Part shown: in pieces, positions 1 through 7,322 of the stretch | Layout of the letters: each line of letters begins with the position of its first letter | Numbering within the stretch: position 1 is the first letter of the stretch | DNA from: Clostridia bacterium | Lineage (GTDB): Bacteria; Bacillota_A; Clostridia; Oscillospirales; CAG-272 | Direction: 5' to 3' | Assembly: GCA_017472105.1 (NCBI GenBank) | Contig: JAFUQY010000392.1 | Coordinates: 1 to 11,980 of the forward strand | Length of the DNA: 11,980 nucleotides | The notes under the pieces: generated by a model | Databases searched by the model: none | The model's input: only the letters and a program-made list of their open reading frames with translations | Told to the model about the DNA's origin: nothing | Made by a program: the position numbers and the translations under genes

Positions 1-999
1 AAGTTCGACGACAAAATCGACCTGTTCGGCATGGGAAAAGCCCGCGACTGGGTCCTTCTCGCGAATACGGTTGACATGGCGATGCTCCGCAACCTGACCG
101 TGTACCGCATGGCACAGCAGTTTGAAGGCTGCAAATACACCACGGACTGCGAATTCGTGCACGTCTACCTCAACGACGAATACCTCGGACTCTACCTCGC
201 GGTCGAACAGGTTGAGGAAGGCAAGAACCGCGTCGAGATCGGCGACGGCATCGATGAAAACGGCAATCCCACCGCGCCCGAAGACACCGGATTCCTCCTT
301 GAAATCGGCGGTGCCGGCGGTTGGGGCGACTGGGTGTTCAATGCCAGATCCGTCAAGCGCGTCTCCATCCCCGCAGTCGTCATCAAAAGCCCCGAATCGA
401 ATGTGACAACCGAGGCGCAGTACAACTACATCAAGAATTATGTCGACGAGGTTCAGAAAGCCATCGCGGGTGACGATTTCGAAACCCTCTGCGAGCTGGT
501 CGACATCCAGACCTTCGTTGACAGCTTCATCTGCACGCAGTACATCCTCGCGGGCGACATGGGCTACTGCTTCTTCGCCTACAAGGAACCCGGCGGAAAG
601 CTCTGTCTCGGTCCTCTCTGGGACTATGACCAGGCGGCAGGCGTTTCCGAGCACGGCGGCGACAACTACAAAGGCTACTCCGCGGCATCACCGCATACAT
701 GGTACGAAAAGCTCATCAGGAACGAACAGTTCCGCGCGCTCGTGAAGGAATCCTGGATGGAACACTACGACTACATCCACGGCATCCCGGATATGCTGTA
801 CGAAATCGCGGACACCTACAAGGCGGACATTGATCTCAACTACGAGCGCTGGGACGGCTTCCTCGGCTCGAGACAGTGGCGCAGTCTGCCCAAGGTGGAT
901 GCGCTCAAGACCTATCCCGAGCACGTGGACTACTTTGTCGAATGGCTGAACAACCGTGTGGCATGGATCGAAAACGATCTCGGAATCGCAAAAGACTGA
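1..999 (+). CDS. CotH kinase family protein, 3' part (5' end outside window)
   Basis: The reading frame is open from base 1 to a TGA at 997-999, giving 332 visible residues. The frame upstream of the first internal ATG (31) already reads like the family (KFDDKIDLFG), so the true start lies outside the window. Seen: a W-x-L-L-A-N then D-x-A-M-L-R-N segment near visible residues 17-32, a YLNDEYLGLYLAVEQVEEG segment near 56-75, and GPLWDYD at about 204-210. Family knowledge: these match the CotH fold, an atypical protein kinase. The ExxD/WDxD-type acidic residues bind metal and ATP. Bacillus subtilis CotH phosphorylates spore-coat proteins, while many clostridial members are secreted, often large, cell-surface proteins. 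The C-terminus ends soon after the kinase-like domain, with no dockerin or anchor visible. Whether it is a coat or a surface protein cannot be decided without the N-terminus. It is followed by a terminator, so it is not clearly in one operon with the next gene. Confidence 0.85.
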   Translation, partial: KFDDKIDLFGMGKARDWVLLANTVDMAMLRNLTVYRMAQQFEGCKYTTDCEFVHVYLNDEYLGLYLAVEQVEEGKNRVEIGDGIDENGNPTAPEDTGFLLEIGGAGGWGDWVFNARSVKRVSIPAVVIKSPESNVTTEAQYNYIKNYVDEVQKAIAGDDFETLCELVDIQTFVDSFICTQYILAGDMGYCFFAYKEPGGKLCLGPLWDYDQAAGVSEHGGDNYKGYSAASPHTWYEKLIRNEQFRALVKESWMEHYDYIHGIPDMLYEIADTYKADIDLNYERWDGFLGSRQWRSLPKVDALKTYPEHVDYFVEWLNNRVAWIENDLGIAKD

Positions 1000-1017
1000 A
1001 CCAACGTTTGAACCGAT

Positions 1018-1053
1018 ACGCCGTGGGATTCTCTGCTCACGGCGTTCGTTTTG
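1018..1053 (+). terminator. Rho-independent terminator after the CotH-family gene
   Basis: A perfect 8-bp stem ACGCCGTG (1018-1025) / CACGGCGT (1038-1045) with a 12-nt loop is followed by a short T-rich tail (TTCGTTTT, 1045-1052). It starts 19 nt after the stop codon and ends 26 nt before the next start. The T tract is interrupted, so termination may be partial. Confidence 0.6.
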
Positions 1054-1078
1054 CTGAAAATCAGAATAAGAGGATTTT

Positions 1079-3100
1079 ATGATGAATACAACAGGATTTC
1101 TCCCGGTATCGCCCGAGGAACTGAACGGTCAGCCGGATTTTGTCTACGTCAACGGCGATGCGTACGTGGATCACCCGTCGTTCGGTGCGGCGATCATCGG
1201 ACGCGTGCTCGAGGACAGGGGCTTCACGGTTGCAATGCTCTGTCAGCCCGACTGGAGAACCGTCGACGATTTCAAGAAGTTCGGCAGACCCCGGCTCGGA
1301 TTTCTCGTTTCCGCCGGCAATATTGATTCCATGGTCGCGCACTACACTGCCGCAAAGAAACGCCGCAGTGAGGACTATTACAGCCCCGGATGCAAGGCTG
1401 GACTTCGCCCCGACCGCGCCGTCATCACGTACTGCAACAAGATCCGGCAGGCGTACGGGGACGTTCCGATTCTCATCGGTGGTCTGGAGGCCAGTTTGAG
1501 ACGGTTCGCGCACTACGATTACTGGGACGACAAGGTTCGCCGCTCGATTCTCGTGGACTGCCGCGCCGATATTCTCATGTACGGCATGGGCGAGAGAACC
1601 GTCGTGCGTCTTGCGGAGCTGCTCGACAAGGGTGTACCCGTGAAGAAGATCCGGGACGTGCGCGGGACTGCGTATCTCGGCAAACCCGGGGATAAAATCG
1701 CGTTCGAATGCGCGGAAGGCGTCGATGAGTACGATCAGCCCAACGGCTACACGTACGATGAGCTGAAAGAGGACAAATCCGCCTACGCGAAGGCGTTCAA
1801 GACCCAGTATTGGAACAACGACGGTATATCCGGCAAGGCGATTGTCGAATACTATGACGACCGCATGCTCGTGGTCAACCCGCCTCAGCCGCCGCTGGAA
1901 CAGGCCGAGCTTGACCGCGTCTATTCCCTGCCCTACATGCGCACCTACCACCCCATGTACGAGGAAATGGGCGGCGTTCCTGCGATTACGGAAGTCAAAT
2001 TTTCGATCACGCATAACCGCGGATGCTTCGGCGGATGCAATTTCTGCGCGCTCGCGTTCCATCAGGGACGTGCCGTGCGGTCGAGGAGCATCGAATCGTG
2101 CGTGAAGGAAGCCGAAATCATCGCGAAAATGCCCGATTTCAAGGGATACATCCACGACGTCGGCGGTCCGACTGCGAATTTCCGGAAGCCTGCGTGCGAT
2201 AAACAGATCGAAAAAGGCGTCTGTCCGAATAAGCGGTGCCTGTTCCCGAAGCCGTGCCCGAATCTCAAGGCGGATCACAGCGAGTATATCGAGCTTCTCA
2301 GGCAGATTGAAGCCGTGCCGAAGGTGAAGAAGGTCTTCATCCGCTCCGGGATCCGGTTCGACTACATGCTCGCGGACAAAAACGACGCGTTCTTCAAAAA
2401 GCTCGTGCAGGATCACGTCAGCGGTCAGCTCAAGGTCGCGCCCGAGCATTGTTCGCCGAACGTGCTCTCGCATATGGGCAAGCCTTCGATCGAGGTGTAC
2501 GATAAATTCCGCGAAAAGTATATGAATCTCTCGGCGTCCTGCGGCAAGGAGCAGTATCTCGTGCCGTACCTGATGTCGAGCCATCCCGGCAGTACCATGG
2601 ATGACGCCGCAAGACTCGCGCTGTACACGAAGAAAATCGGACTTGCTCCCGAGCAGGTGCAGGACTTCTACCCCACCCCCGGTACCGCGTCGACGGTGAT
2701 GTATTATACCGGCATCGACCCGTTCACGGGAAAGAAGGTCTATACCGCGACGGATTATCACGAAAAACAGCTGCAAAGAGCACTTCTCCAGTGGCGCAAG
2801 CCTGAGAACAGACGCAAGATCTACGAAGCGATGAACTATTGCACCGAAGAAGGTCAGGCGGATCTGAGAGAACTCCTCGGAATCCCGAGAAATGCTGTCC
2901 CGAAGAAGACCGGAGACAAGCCGAACGGCAAACCCGGTGCAAAATCCGCGTCCGGGAAAAATCAGCCGCAGAAGCCTGCGAAACCGTCCCGGAATGACGG
3001 ACATCCGGCAAAAAATAAGGGGTACGGCAAGAATCCCCAGCAGAACCACGGGAAGAAGTTCGATAACCGCAAACCCAAGACGAACCGGAATAAGACGTAA
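1079..3100 (+). CDS. ygiQ: YgiQ-family radical SAM protein (UPF0313)
   Basis: This 673-residue protein matches the YgiQ family along most of its length. Seen: N-terminal VNGDAYVDHPSFG near residues 24-36, a B12-binding-like N-terminal region with ILIGGLEASLRRFAHYDYW near 130-148, then the radical SAM cluster motif CX3CX2C at C316, C320, C323 (GCFGGCNFC). Further on come KVAPEH and SSHPGS-type segments, and FYPTPGT near 534-540. Family knowledge: the three cysteines bind a 4Fe-4S cluster that cleaves S-adenosylmethionine; the physiological substrate of YgiQ is not established. Residues from about 606 to 673 form a low-complexity basic tail rich in K, N, P and G. The start at 1079 follows AAGAGG (1068-1073); a second ATG directly follows at 1082 and gives 8-nt spacing, so the true start may be one codon later. 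The family call is firm and the function is unknown. Confidence 0.93.
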   Translation: MMNTTGFLPVSPEELNGQPDFVYVNGDAYVDHPSFGAAIIGRVLEDRGFTVAMLCQPDWRTVDDFKKFGRPRLGFLVSAGNIDSMVAHYTAAKKRRSEDYYSPGCKAGLRPDRAVITYCNKIRQAYGDVPILIGGLEASLRRFAHYDYWDDKVRRSILVDCRADILMYGMGERTVVRLAELLDKGVPVKKIRDVRGTAYLGKPGDKIAFECAEGVDEYDQPNGYTYDELKEDKSAYAKAFKTQYWNNDGISGKAIVEYYDDRMLVVNPPQPPLEQAELDRVYSLPYMRTYHPMYEEMGGVPAITEVKFSITHNRGCFGGCNFCALAFHQGRAVRSRSIESCVKEAEIIAKMPDFKGYIHDVGGPTANFRKPACDKQIEKGVCPNKRCLFPKPCPNLKADHSEYIELLRQIEAVPKVKKVFIRSGIRFDYMLADKNDAFFKKLVQDHVSGQLKVAPEHCSPNVLSHMGKPSIEVYDKFREKYMNLSASCGKEQYLVPYLMSSHPGSTMDDAARLALYTKKIGLAPEQVQDFYPTPGTASTVMYYTGIDPFTGKKVYTATDYHEKQLQRALLQWRKPENRRKIYEAMNYCTEEGQADLRELLGIPRNAVPKKTGDKPNGKPGAKSASGKNQPQKPAKPSRNDGHPAKNKGYGKNPQQNHGKKFDNRKPKTNRNKT

Positions 3101-3144
3101 GTTAAATCCAGGCTTGCGCCGCAGGAAAACGCCCGCCTCATTCA

Positions 3145-3506
3145 CCTTCCCCGGCTGCGTTTGTACAGTTGAAACTTGAAGCGAGTGCACGGGGAAGGCT
3201 TGTTAAGGGTGGCGTCCCGGAGCATCGCCATAAGAGCAGCCACGTTTGCGCCGCAGGCTGAAATTTACCCGGGCAATCCAGTGATGCAAACGATAAAGTG
3301 GGTTCGCTTTACAAGACAGCTACACGTTGTAAATCCCCTGCCCGCCGGAGGCATTGGGTCCAGGCACTCCTGGCAGCCGAATCGAGAGCCCGGCTGTGGA
3401 GGGTTCTCGCGCCCGCCGCGCAGGCGTACAAATCCAATTGAAAAGCGGAGCTTTTCTACAATATATTCCTAACGCTTTAGGAAAACTCAACCGGCTGTAA
3501 GCCAAA
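3145..3506 (+). repeat. Hairpin-rich dispersed repeat, copy 1 (leader of the csaB-type gene)
   Basis: This fills most of the 434-bp gap 3101-3534. It aligns colinearly with the reverse complement of 11489-11980. Conserved blocks: 3150-3174 (24/25), 3186-3229 (41/44), 3242-3254 (13/13), 3354-3373 (20/20), 3376-3394 (19/19), 3438-3459 (22/22), 3468-3485 (17/18) and 3489-3506 (18/18). Spacers between several blocks are equal in length but diverged. Small stems seen: CCTTCCCCG 3145-3153 / CGGGGAAGG 3190-3198; CCAGG/CCTGG 3360-3373; GAAAAGC/GCTTTTC 3440-3456; TCCTAA/TTAGGA 3467-3482; GGCT/AGCC 3493-3503. It ends 28 bp before the ATG at 3535, just ahead of the ribosome binding site AGAGGAG (3517-3523). 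A possible promoter, TTGAAA 3438 / TATATT 3462 with an 18-nt spacer, lies inside, but its -10 is absent from the other copy. No protein function is supported. Confidence 0.85.
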
Positions 3507-3534
3507 TAACCATTCCAGAGGAGCGAAAATTCCC

Positions 3535-5817
3535 ATGAAAATCCTGATGGTGACCATGTCAATGAACATCGGCGGGGCGGAAACCCACATCCTCGAGCTG
3601 TGCCGGGAACTGCGGCGGCTGAATCACGATATCACCCTCGCGTCGTTCGGCGGCGTCTACGCGGATGAAGCGGCACAGTTCGGCGTCAGGCTCGTTTCCC
3701 TGCCCCTGCATACGAAAAAGCCGGCGGCGGTGATGGAAGCCTACTCCGGACTCGAAAAACTCATCCGTGAAGGGGATTTCGACCTCGTTCATGCGCACGC
3801 CCGGATTCCCGCGTTCATTACGGGACTTCTCTGGGACAGAATCCGGCTTGAAGGCGGCAGAAAATTCCGGTTCGTCACCACGGCGCACCTCAATTTCTCC
3901 GTCAATCCCCTGTGGCGGCGGATTTCGCGCTGGGGTGAGCGGGTCATGTGCGTCTCCGAGGACATCGGCGATTACCTCGTCAGCGAGTACAATTTCCCGC
4001 GCGACCGGATCCACTATACCATCAACGGCGTCGATTGCGTGAAGTTTTCGCCCGCTGTCGATCCTTCGCCCGTGCTGAAACAGTGGAATCTCGATCCCGC
4101 ACGCCGGCGTGTCGTCTACATGAGCCGCCTTGACGCTGACCGAGCCGATCCCGCGTACCGGATTCTCAATATCGCACCCAAGCTCGCCGAAAAATATCCC
4201 GATACCGATATCGTCATCGTCGGCGGCGGTACGGAGCTTGACGCAATCACCGCGAAGGCTGACGAAGTGAACAAAAAACTCGGACGGAATCTGGTGACTG
4301 TGACGGGAGCGGTGTCCAATACGAACGAATACTGCGCCGCGGCGGATGTGTTTGTCGGCGTGTCGAGATCGCTCCTCGAAGCCATGGCGGCGGAAAAACC
4401 GGTCATCTGCGCGGGCAATCAGGGCTCGCTCGGTATCTTCGACGAAACAAAGATCACCGACGCCGTCAATACGAATTTCTGCTGCCGCGGATTTGAACAG
4501 GCAACGGAGGCGGATCTGATGCGCGATCTGTCCGTGCTGCTTGACGAAGAGCCGGAAAAACTGCGCGAAATGGGTCGGTTCAACCGCAGGTTTATTGAAG
4601 AAAATTACACCGCCGCGCGTATGGCGAAGGATTACATGAAGATGTACGGGCAGCTTCTGGCGTCTCCTGTTCCCTTCTGCGGCGCGCCGGATGTGCTCGT
4701 AAGCGGGTACTACGGCTTCGGCAACCTCGGCGACGAGAGTCTTTTGGACATCATTGCGTCGTCGCTGGCGAAGGAGATTCCCGGTGTGAAAATTGCGGCG
4801 CTGACGAAAAATCCGAGAGCGGATGCACCGCGCACGGGTCTGAGATGCGTCAGCCGGTTCCGGTTCCCTCGAGTTTGGCGCGTCATCGGCAAATCGAAGC
4901 TGCTGATCTCCGGCGGCGGAAGTCTTTTGCAGGATAAAACAAGCAAGCGGAGCCTGAGCTACTACGCATGGGTGATCCGCGCGGCTGAGATGCAGAAAAC
5001 GAAGGTCGCGGTGCTTGCCAACGGCATCGGGCCGATTTCATACGCGTCCAATCAGAGGCTGACGGCGAAGGTGATTTCGGCCGCTGACGAGGTTTCCGTG
5101 CGGGACACCGATTCGCGCGGCGAGCTGATCCGCATCGGTGTGAAGCCGGAGAAAATCCGTGTGAGTGCCGATCCCGCGTTCCTGATCCGTCCGGCGGATG
5201 GTGACGTCGTCGACAAAACGATGGCGAAGCTGGGCGTCTGCGGCAGATTCTTCGCGGTATCCGTGCGTCCTCTCGGCAAACCGGACGAAGATGCGGCGGA
5301 AAACGCGATGCTCGTGAACGAAATTGCGGCGGCGTGCGTGGAAATGTCGAACAAATTCGGACTGATGCCGCTGATTATCCCGATGCAGGAGACGCAGGAC
5401 GAAAAAATCTGCCGTCAGCTGTGCGCGATGCTCGAAGAAAACGGGACGCGTGCCGTGATGTACCGTCCGACGAATGCGGGTGAGCTGATCGGAGTCCTGT
5501 CGCGCGCGCAGATGGTGCTGAGCATGCGTCTGCATCTGGTGATTTTCGCGTCGTCTGCGGGCGTTCCGGTGATCGGGCTTTCGTACGACCCGAAGGTGAA
5601 CTCGATGCTTCAGCAGCTCGGACAGGAGCACTGCCTCGATCTCATGGAGCGCAAGTCACGGAAGGATTTTGCCGGAGCGGCTGAGGAAATCACCGCACAT
5701 GCGGATTCCGTGATGGCGTCCCGATGCGAAACCGGGGAATTCCTCGCGAAAAAGGCGGAAGAGATGCGGGAGCTTTGCAGAGAAGATTTCCGGCGTGTGC
5801 GGGAGATGATAAAGTAA
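3535..5817 (+). CDS. csaB: GT4 glycosyltransferase-CsaB polysaccharide pyruvyl transferase fusion
   Basis: This 760-residue cytoplasmic-type protein has two domains and no signal peptide. Residues 1 to about 380 are a GT-B fold, GT4-type glycosyltransferase: GGAETH at 13-18, NGVD at 164-167, VGGGTELD near 228-235, and SRSLLEAMAAEKPVI from 277. The usual first Glu of the EX7E motif is not present, and only E282 is seen. Residues about 385-755 match the CsaB pyruvyl transferase family: GYYGFGNLGDES 391-402, SGGGSLLQD 459-467, a GIGPI segment near 499, VRDTDSRGEL near 522, MRLHLVIFA 664-672, and GLSYDPKVNSMLQQLG after it. Family knowledge: CsaB transfers pyruvate from phosphoenolpyruvate to a sugar of a secondary cell-wall polymer, and the resulting ketal anchors SLH-domain proteins. 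Inference: the fused glycosyltransferase adds or extends the sugar that is then pyruvylated. The start follows AGAGGAG with an 11-nt spacer. No other cell-wall gene is visible nearby, and no clear terminator follows directly. Confidence 0.9.
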   Translation: MKILMVTMSMNIGGAETHILELCRELRRLNHDITLASFGGVYADEAAQFGVRLVSLPLHTKKPAAVMEAYSGLEKLIREGDFDLVHAHARIPAFITGLLWDRIRLEGGRKFRFVTTAHLNFSVNPLWRRISRWGERVMCVSEDIGDYLVSEYNFPRDRIHYTINGVDCVKFSPAVDPSPVLKQWNLDPARRRVVYMSRLDADRADPAYRILNIAPKLAEKYPDTDIVIVGGGTELDAITAKADEVNKKLGRNLVTVTGAVSNTNEYCAAADVFVGVSRSLLEAMAAEKPVICAGNQGSLGIFDETKITDAVNTNFCCRGFEQATEADLMRDLSVLLDEEPEKLREMGRFNRRFIEENYTAARMAKDYMKMYGQLLASPVPFCGAPDVLVSGYYGFGNLGDESLLDIIASSLAKEIPGVKIAALTKNPRADAPRTGLRCVSRFRFPRVWRVIGKSKLLISGGGSLLQDKTSKRSLSYYAWVIRAAEMQKTKVAVLANGIGPISYASNQRLTAKVISAADEVSVRDTDSRGELIRIGVKPEKIRVSADPAFLIRPADGDVVDKTMAKLGVCGRFFAVSVRPLGKPDEDAAENAMLVNEIAAACVEMSNKFGLMPLIIPMQETQDEKICRQLCAMLEENGTRAVMYRPTNAGELIGVLSRAQMVLSMRLHLVIFASSAGVPVIGLSYDPKVNSMLQQLGQEHCLDLMERKSRKDFAGAAEEITAHADSVMASRCETGEFLAKKAEEMRELCREDFRRVREMIK

Positions 5818-5887
5818 AAGCTTTGCATGAGAAGGCATTTTTCAATGTTTCGACAGGTTTATGGCAGCAGGCAAAACGTTATTTCAT

Positions 5888-6203
5888 GTCATTCAGAGGG
5901 CGAAAATTGCTTATAAATTTACGCCGTACTTTGTGCCCGAAGAATCCGTGTATGTCCTATAAAGATTGCGTGATGTCTGTGGTTGTTTAAATTATCAGGC
6001 TGAAGGTTACTCACGTGCGTTTATAATGAACAGTTTGCAGACATTATATTTGTGCAAATTTTATGTTGAAGTTGTTCGTGAGTAACCTGCACTTGAATCG
6101 TATAGAATACCACGGACATGATGCAATCGGAATAGGAAGTTCACAGATTCTTCAGGCACGATATTGGATTTTGATTGATTGGATAGCCCGCCCTCTGAAT
6201 GAC
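5888..6203. repeat. Concentric long imperfect palindrome in the convergent gap
   Basis: The 512-bp gap 5818-6329 between convergent genes is clearly AT-richer than its neighbours and holds no convincing gene. Two arms, 5888-6015 and 6077-6203, are inverted copies at roughly 65% identity. Perfect pairs: GTCATTCAGAGGGCG (5888-5902) with its complement at 6189-6203, and AGGTTACTCACG (6004-6015) with 6077-6088. A further pair, 5933-5950 with 6142-6159, matches at 16 of 18. In the loop, TTTGCA (6034-6039) pairs with TGCAAA (6053-6058). All pairs share one centre near 6046. A weaker pair, 5847-5857 with 6241-6251, may extend it. It could be a degraded foldback element, two inverted copies of a small repeat, or a long hairpin acting as a two-way transcription barrier. 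Confidence 0.75.
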
Positions 6204-6281
6204 TGAGGGTGGCGTTGGATCTGCATACATCAGGTATCCTCCTGCTGTAACAATCCAAAACGAAAATCCAACCCCATAAAC

Positions 6282-6332
6282 ACAAAAAATCCCTCCGTGG
6301 TTTGCACCATAGAGGGATTCGTTTTTGTTTTA
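6282..6332 (-). terminator. Rho-independent terminator of the BMP transporter operon (possibly two-way)
   Basis: An 8-bp perfect stem AATCCCTC (6288-6295) / GAGGGATT (6312-6319) with an inner GGT/ACC pair lies 10 bp beyond the stop codon of the last permease gene. Read on the minus strand it ends in a run of six T and further T-rich sequence (6289 down to 6281). On the plus strand it is followed by CGTTTTTGTTTT, so it could also stop transcripts arriving from the csaB side. Confidence 0.85.
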
Positions 6333-7322
6333 CCGTTCTTCGCGGAAGTATGCGAGACCGAGGGATGCCGGGGGCTGGGATTCACGCTTGCGGCGGAGGC
6401 TGACTGCTACGAGAACCGCGATGGTTACCAGATACGGGATCATCTGATACAGGTTCGAGGTGCGGTCTACGTTGGTGATGCCGAGAAGCTTCGGAAGGAA
6501 GTTGTACAGCCAGTAGAGTGCGCCGAAGAGGTATGCACCCCAGATGGCATTCAAGGGACGCCATGTGGTGAAGATAACGAGCGCGACTGCGAGCCAGCCG
6601 AGAGCTTCCACCTGACCGGAGGTTGCCCAGATGCCGTTGTTGTAGTCCACGACGTAGTACAGGCCGCCGATGCCGGAGATGCCCGCGCCGATGACGGTTG
6701 CAAGGTACTTGTACTTGGTGACGTTGATGCCTGCCGCGTCTGCGGTTGCGGGATTTTCACCGACCGCACGGAGATTCAGACCGACGCGGGTCTTGTTCAG
6801 GATGTAGTGCAGGATGATTGCCGCAATGATCGCCAGATACGCGAGGAAGCCGTAGGAGAAGAGCGCTTCACCGATGACGGGAATCTGCGACAGAACGGGG
6901 ATTTTTGCGGTAAACGCGGCGTTGGTCACGGGAGCTGCGGTATAAACCTCACCGCGGAGCATGAGTGCGCCGAAGAAGTTGGCAACGCCCATACCGAAGG
7001 TGGTCAGTGCGAGACCGGTTACGTTCTGATTTGCACGGAGCGTGATCGTCAGGAAGCTGTAAATCAGACCGCCGAGAGCCGCCGCGAGGAATGCGGAGAT
7101 CATTGCGAGGAGGATGCACACGATGGCGGAAGGATTTTCCACTGCATTTTCGTAGGTGTAAGCGGAGGCAAAGCCCGCGAAGCTGCCGAGGTACATGATG
7201 CCCGGTACGCCGAGGTTCAGGTTGCCGGATTTTTCCGTCATGATTTCGCCCATGGAGCCGTACATGATGATCGTGCCGAACTGGATCGAACGGAGAAGCC
7301 ATGCGATAATATTCGCTGTCAT
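6330..7322 (-). CDS. BMP-type ABC transporter permease 2 (NupQ-like, BPD_transp_2 family)
   Basis: This 330-residue, strongly hydrophobic protein has about eight or more membrane segments. It matches the second permease of BMP-type ABC importers (B. subtilis NupQ/YufQ-like), which form the membrane channel together with the other permease. Seen: EKSGNLNLGVPGIMYLGSF near residues 30-48, equivalent to the ER(A/S)G-x-x-N-I/L-G-x-E-G motif but with Pro in place of the usual Glu, and GLNLRAVGENPATADAAGINV near the middle, typical of the family's cytoplasmic loop. The C-terminus ends in a short charged tail. The start overlaps the upstream permease stop as ATGA (4 nt) and is preceded by AGGAGG with good spacing (complement of 7330-7335). 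It is the last gene of the operon and is followed by a strong terminator. Family call firm; nucleoside substrate inferred. Confidence 0.93.
   Translation of the reverse strand: MTANIIAWLLRSIQFGTIIMYGSMGEIMTEKSGNLNLGVPGIMYLGSFAGFASAYTYENAVENPSAIVCILLAMISAFLAAALGGLIYSFLTITLRANQNVTGLALTTFGMGVANFFGALMLRGEVYTAAPVTNAAFTAKIPVLSQIPVIGEALFSYGFLAYLAIIAAIILHYILNKTRVGLNLRAVGENPATADAAGINVTKYKYLATVIGAGISGIGGLYYVVDYNNGIWATSGQVEALGWLAVALVIFTTWRPLNAIWGAYLFGALYWLYNFLPKLLGITNVDRTSNLYQMIPYLVTIAVLVAVSLRRKRESQPPASLGLAYFREER

Noticed and set aside
1061..3190. 709-residue open frame on the minus strand covering the whole ygiQ gene
   Set aside because: It is a shadow of the strongly biased GC-rich coding frame. It is Arg/Leu/Val-rich with no recognisable domain and lies opposite a clear radical SAM gene.
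3438..3467. Promoter TTGAAA / TATATT with an 18-nt spacer inside repeat copy 1
   Set aside because: The -35-like part is conserved only because it belongs to a hairpin block. The -10-like part is absent from copy 2, so it is mentioned but not called.
3176..3472. Open frame of 98 codons through repeat copy 1, and a matching 140-codon frame (11523-11945, minus) through copy 2, sharing both ends
   Set aside because: The shared start and stop look coding-like, but the best conserved central blocks are read in different frames because of 116, 1 and 20 nt length differences. Changes show no silent bias. The start would be TTG without a good ribosome binding site.
5818..5846. Terminator directly after the csaB-type gene (TGC...GCA then TTTTT)
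   Set aside because: The stem is only three base pairs, too weak to call.
6186..6214. Possible third copy of the dispersed repeat, from the shared string AGGGTGGCGT
   Set aside because: Only about 10 nt match, with no other block of the repeat nearby. Part of it is explained by the local palindrome end and a CCCTC/GAGGG hairpin.
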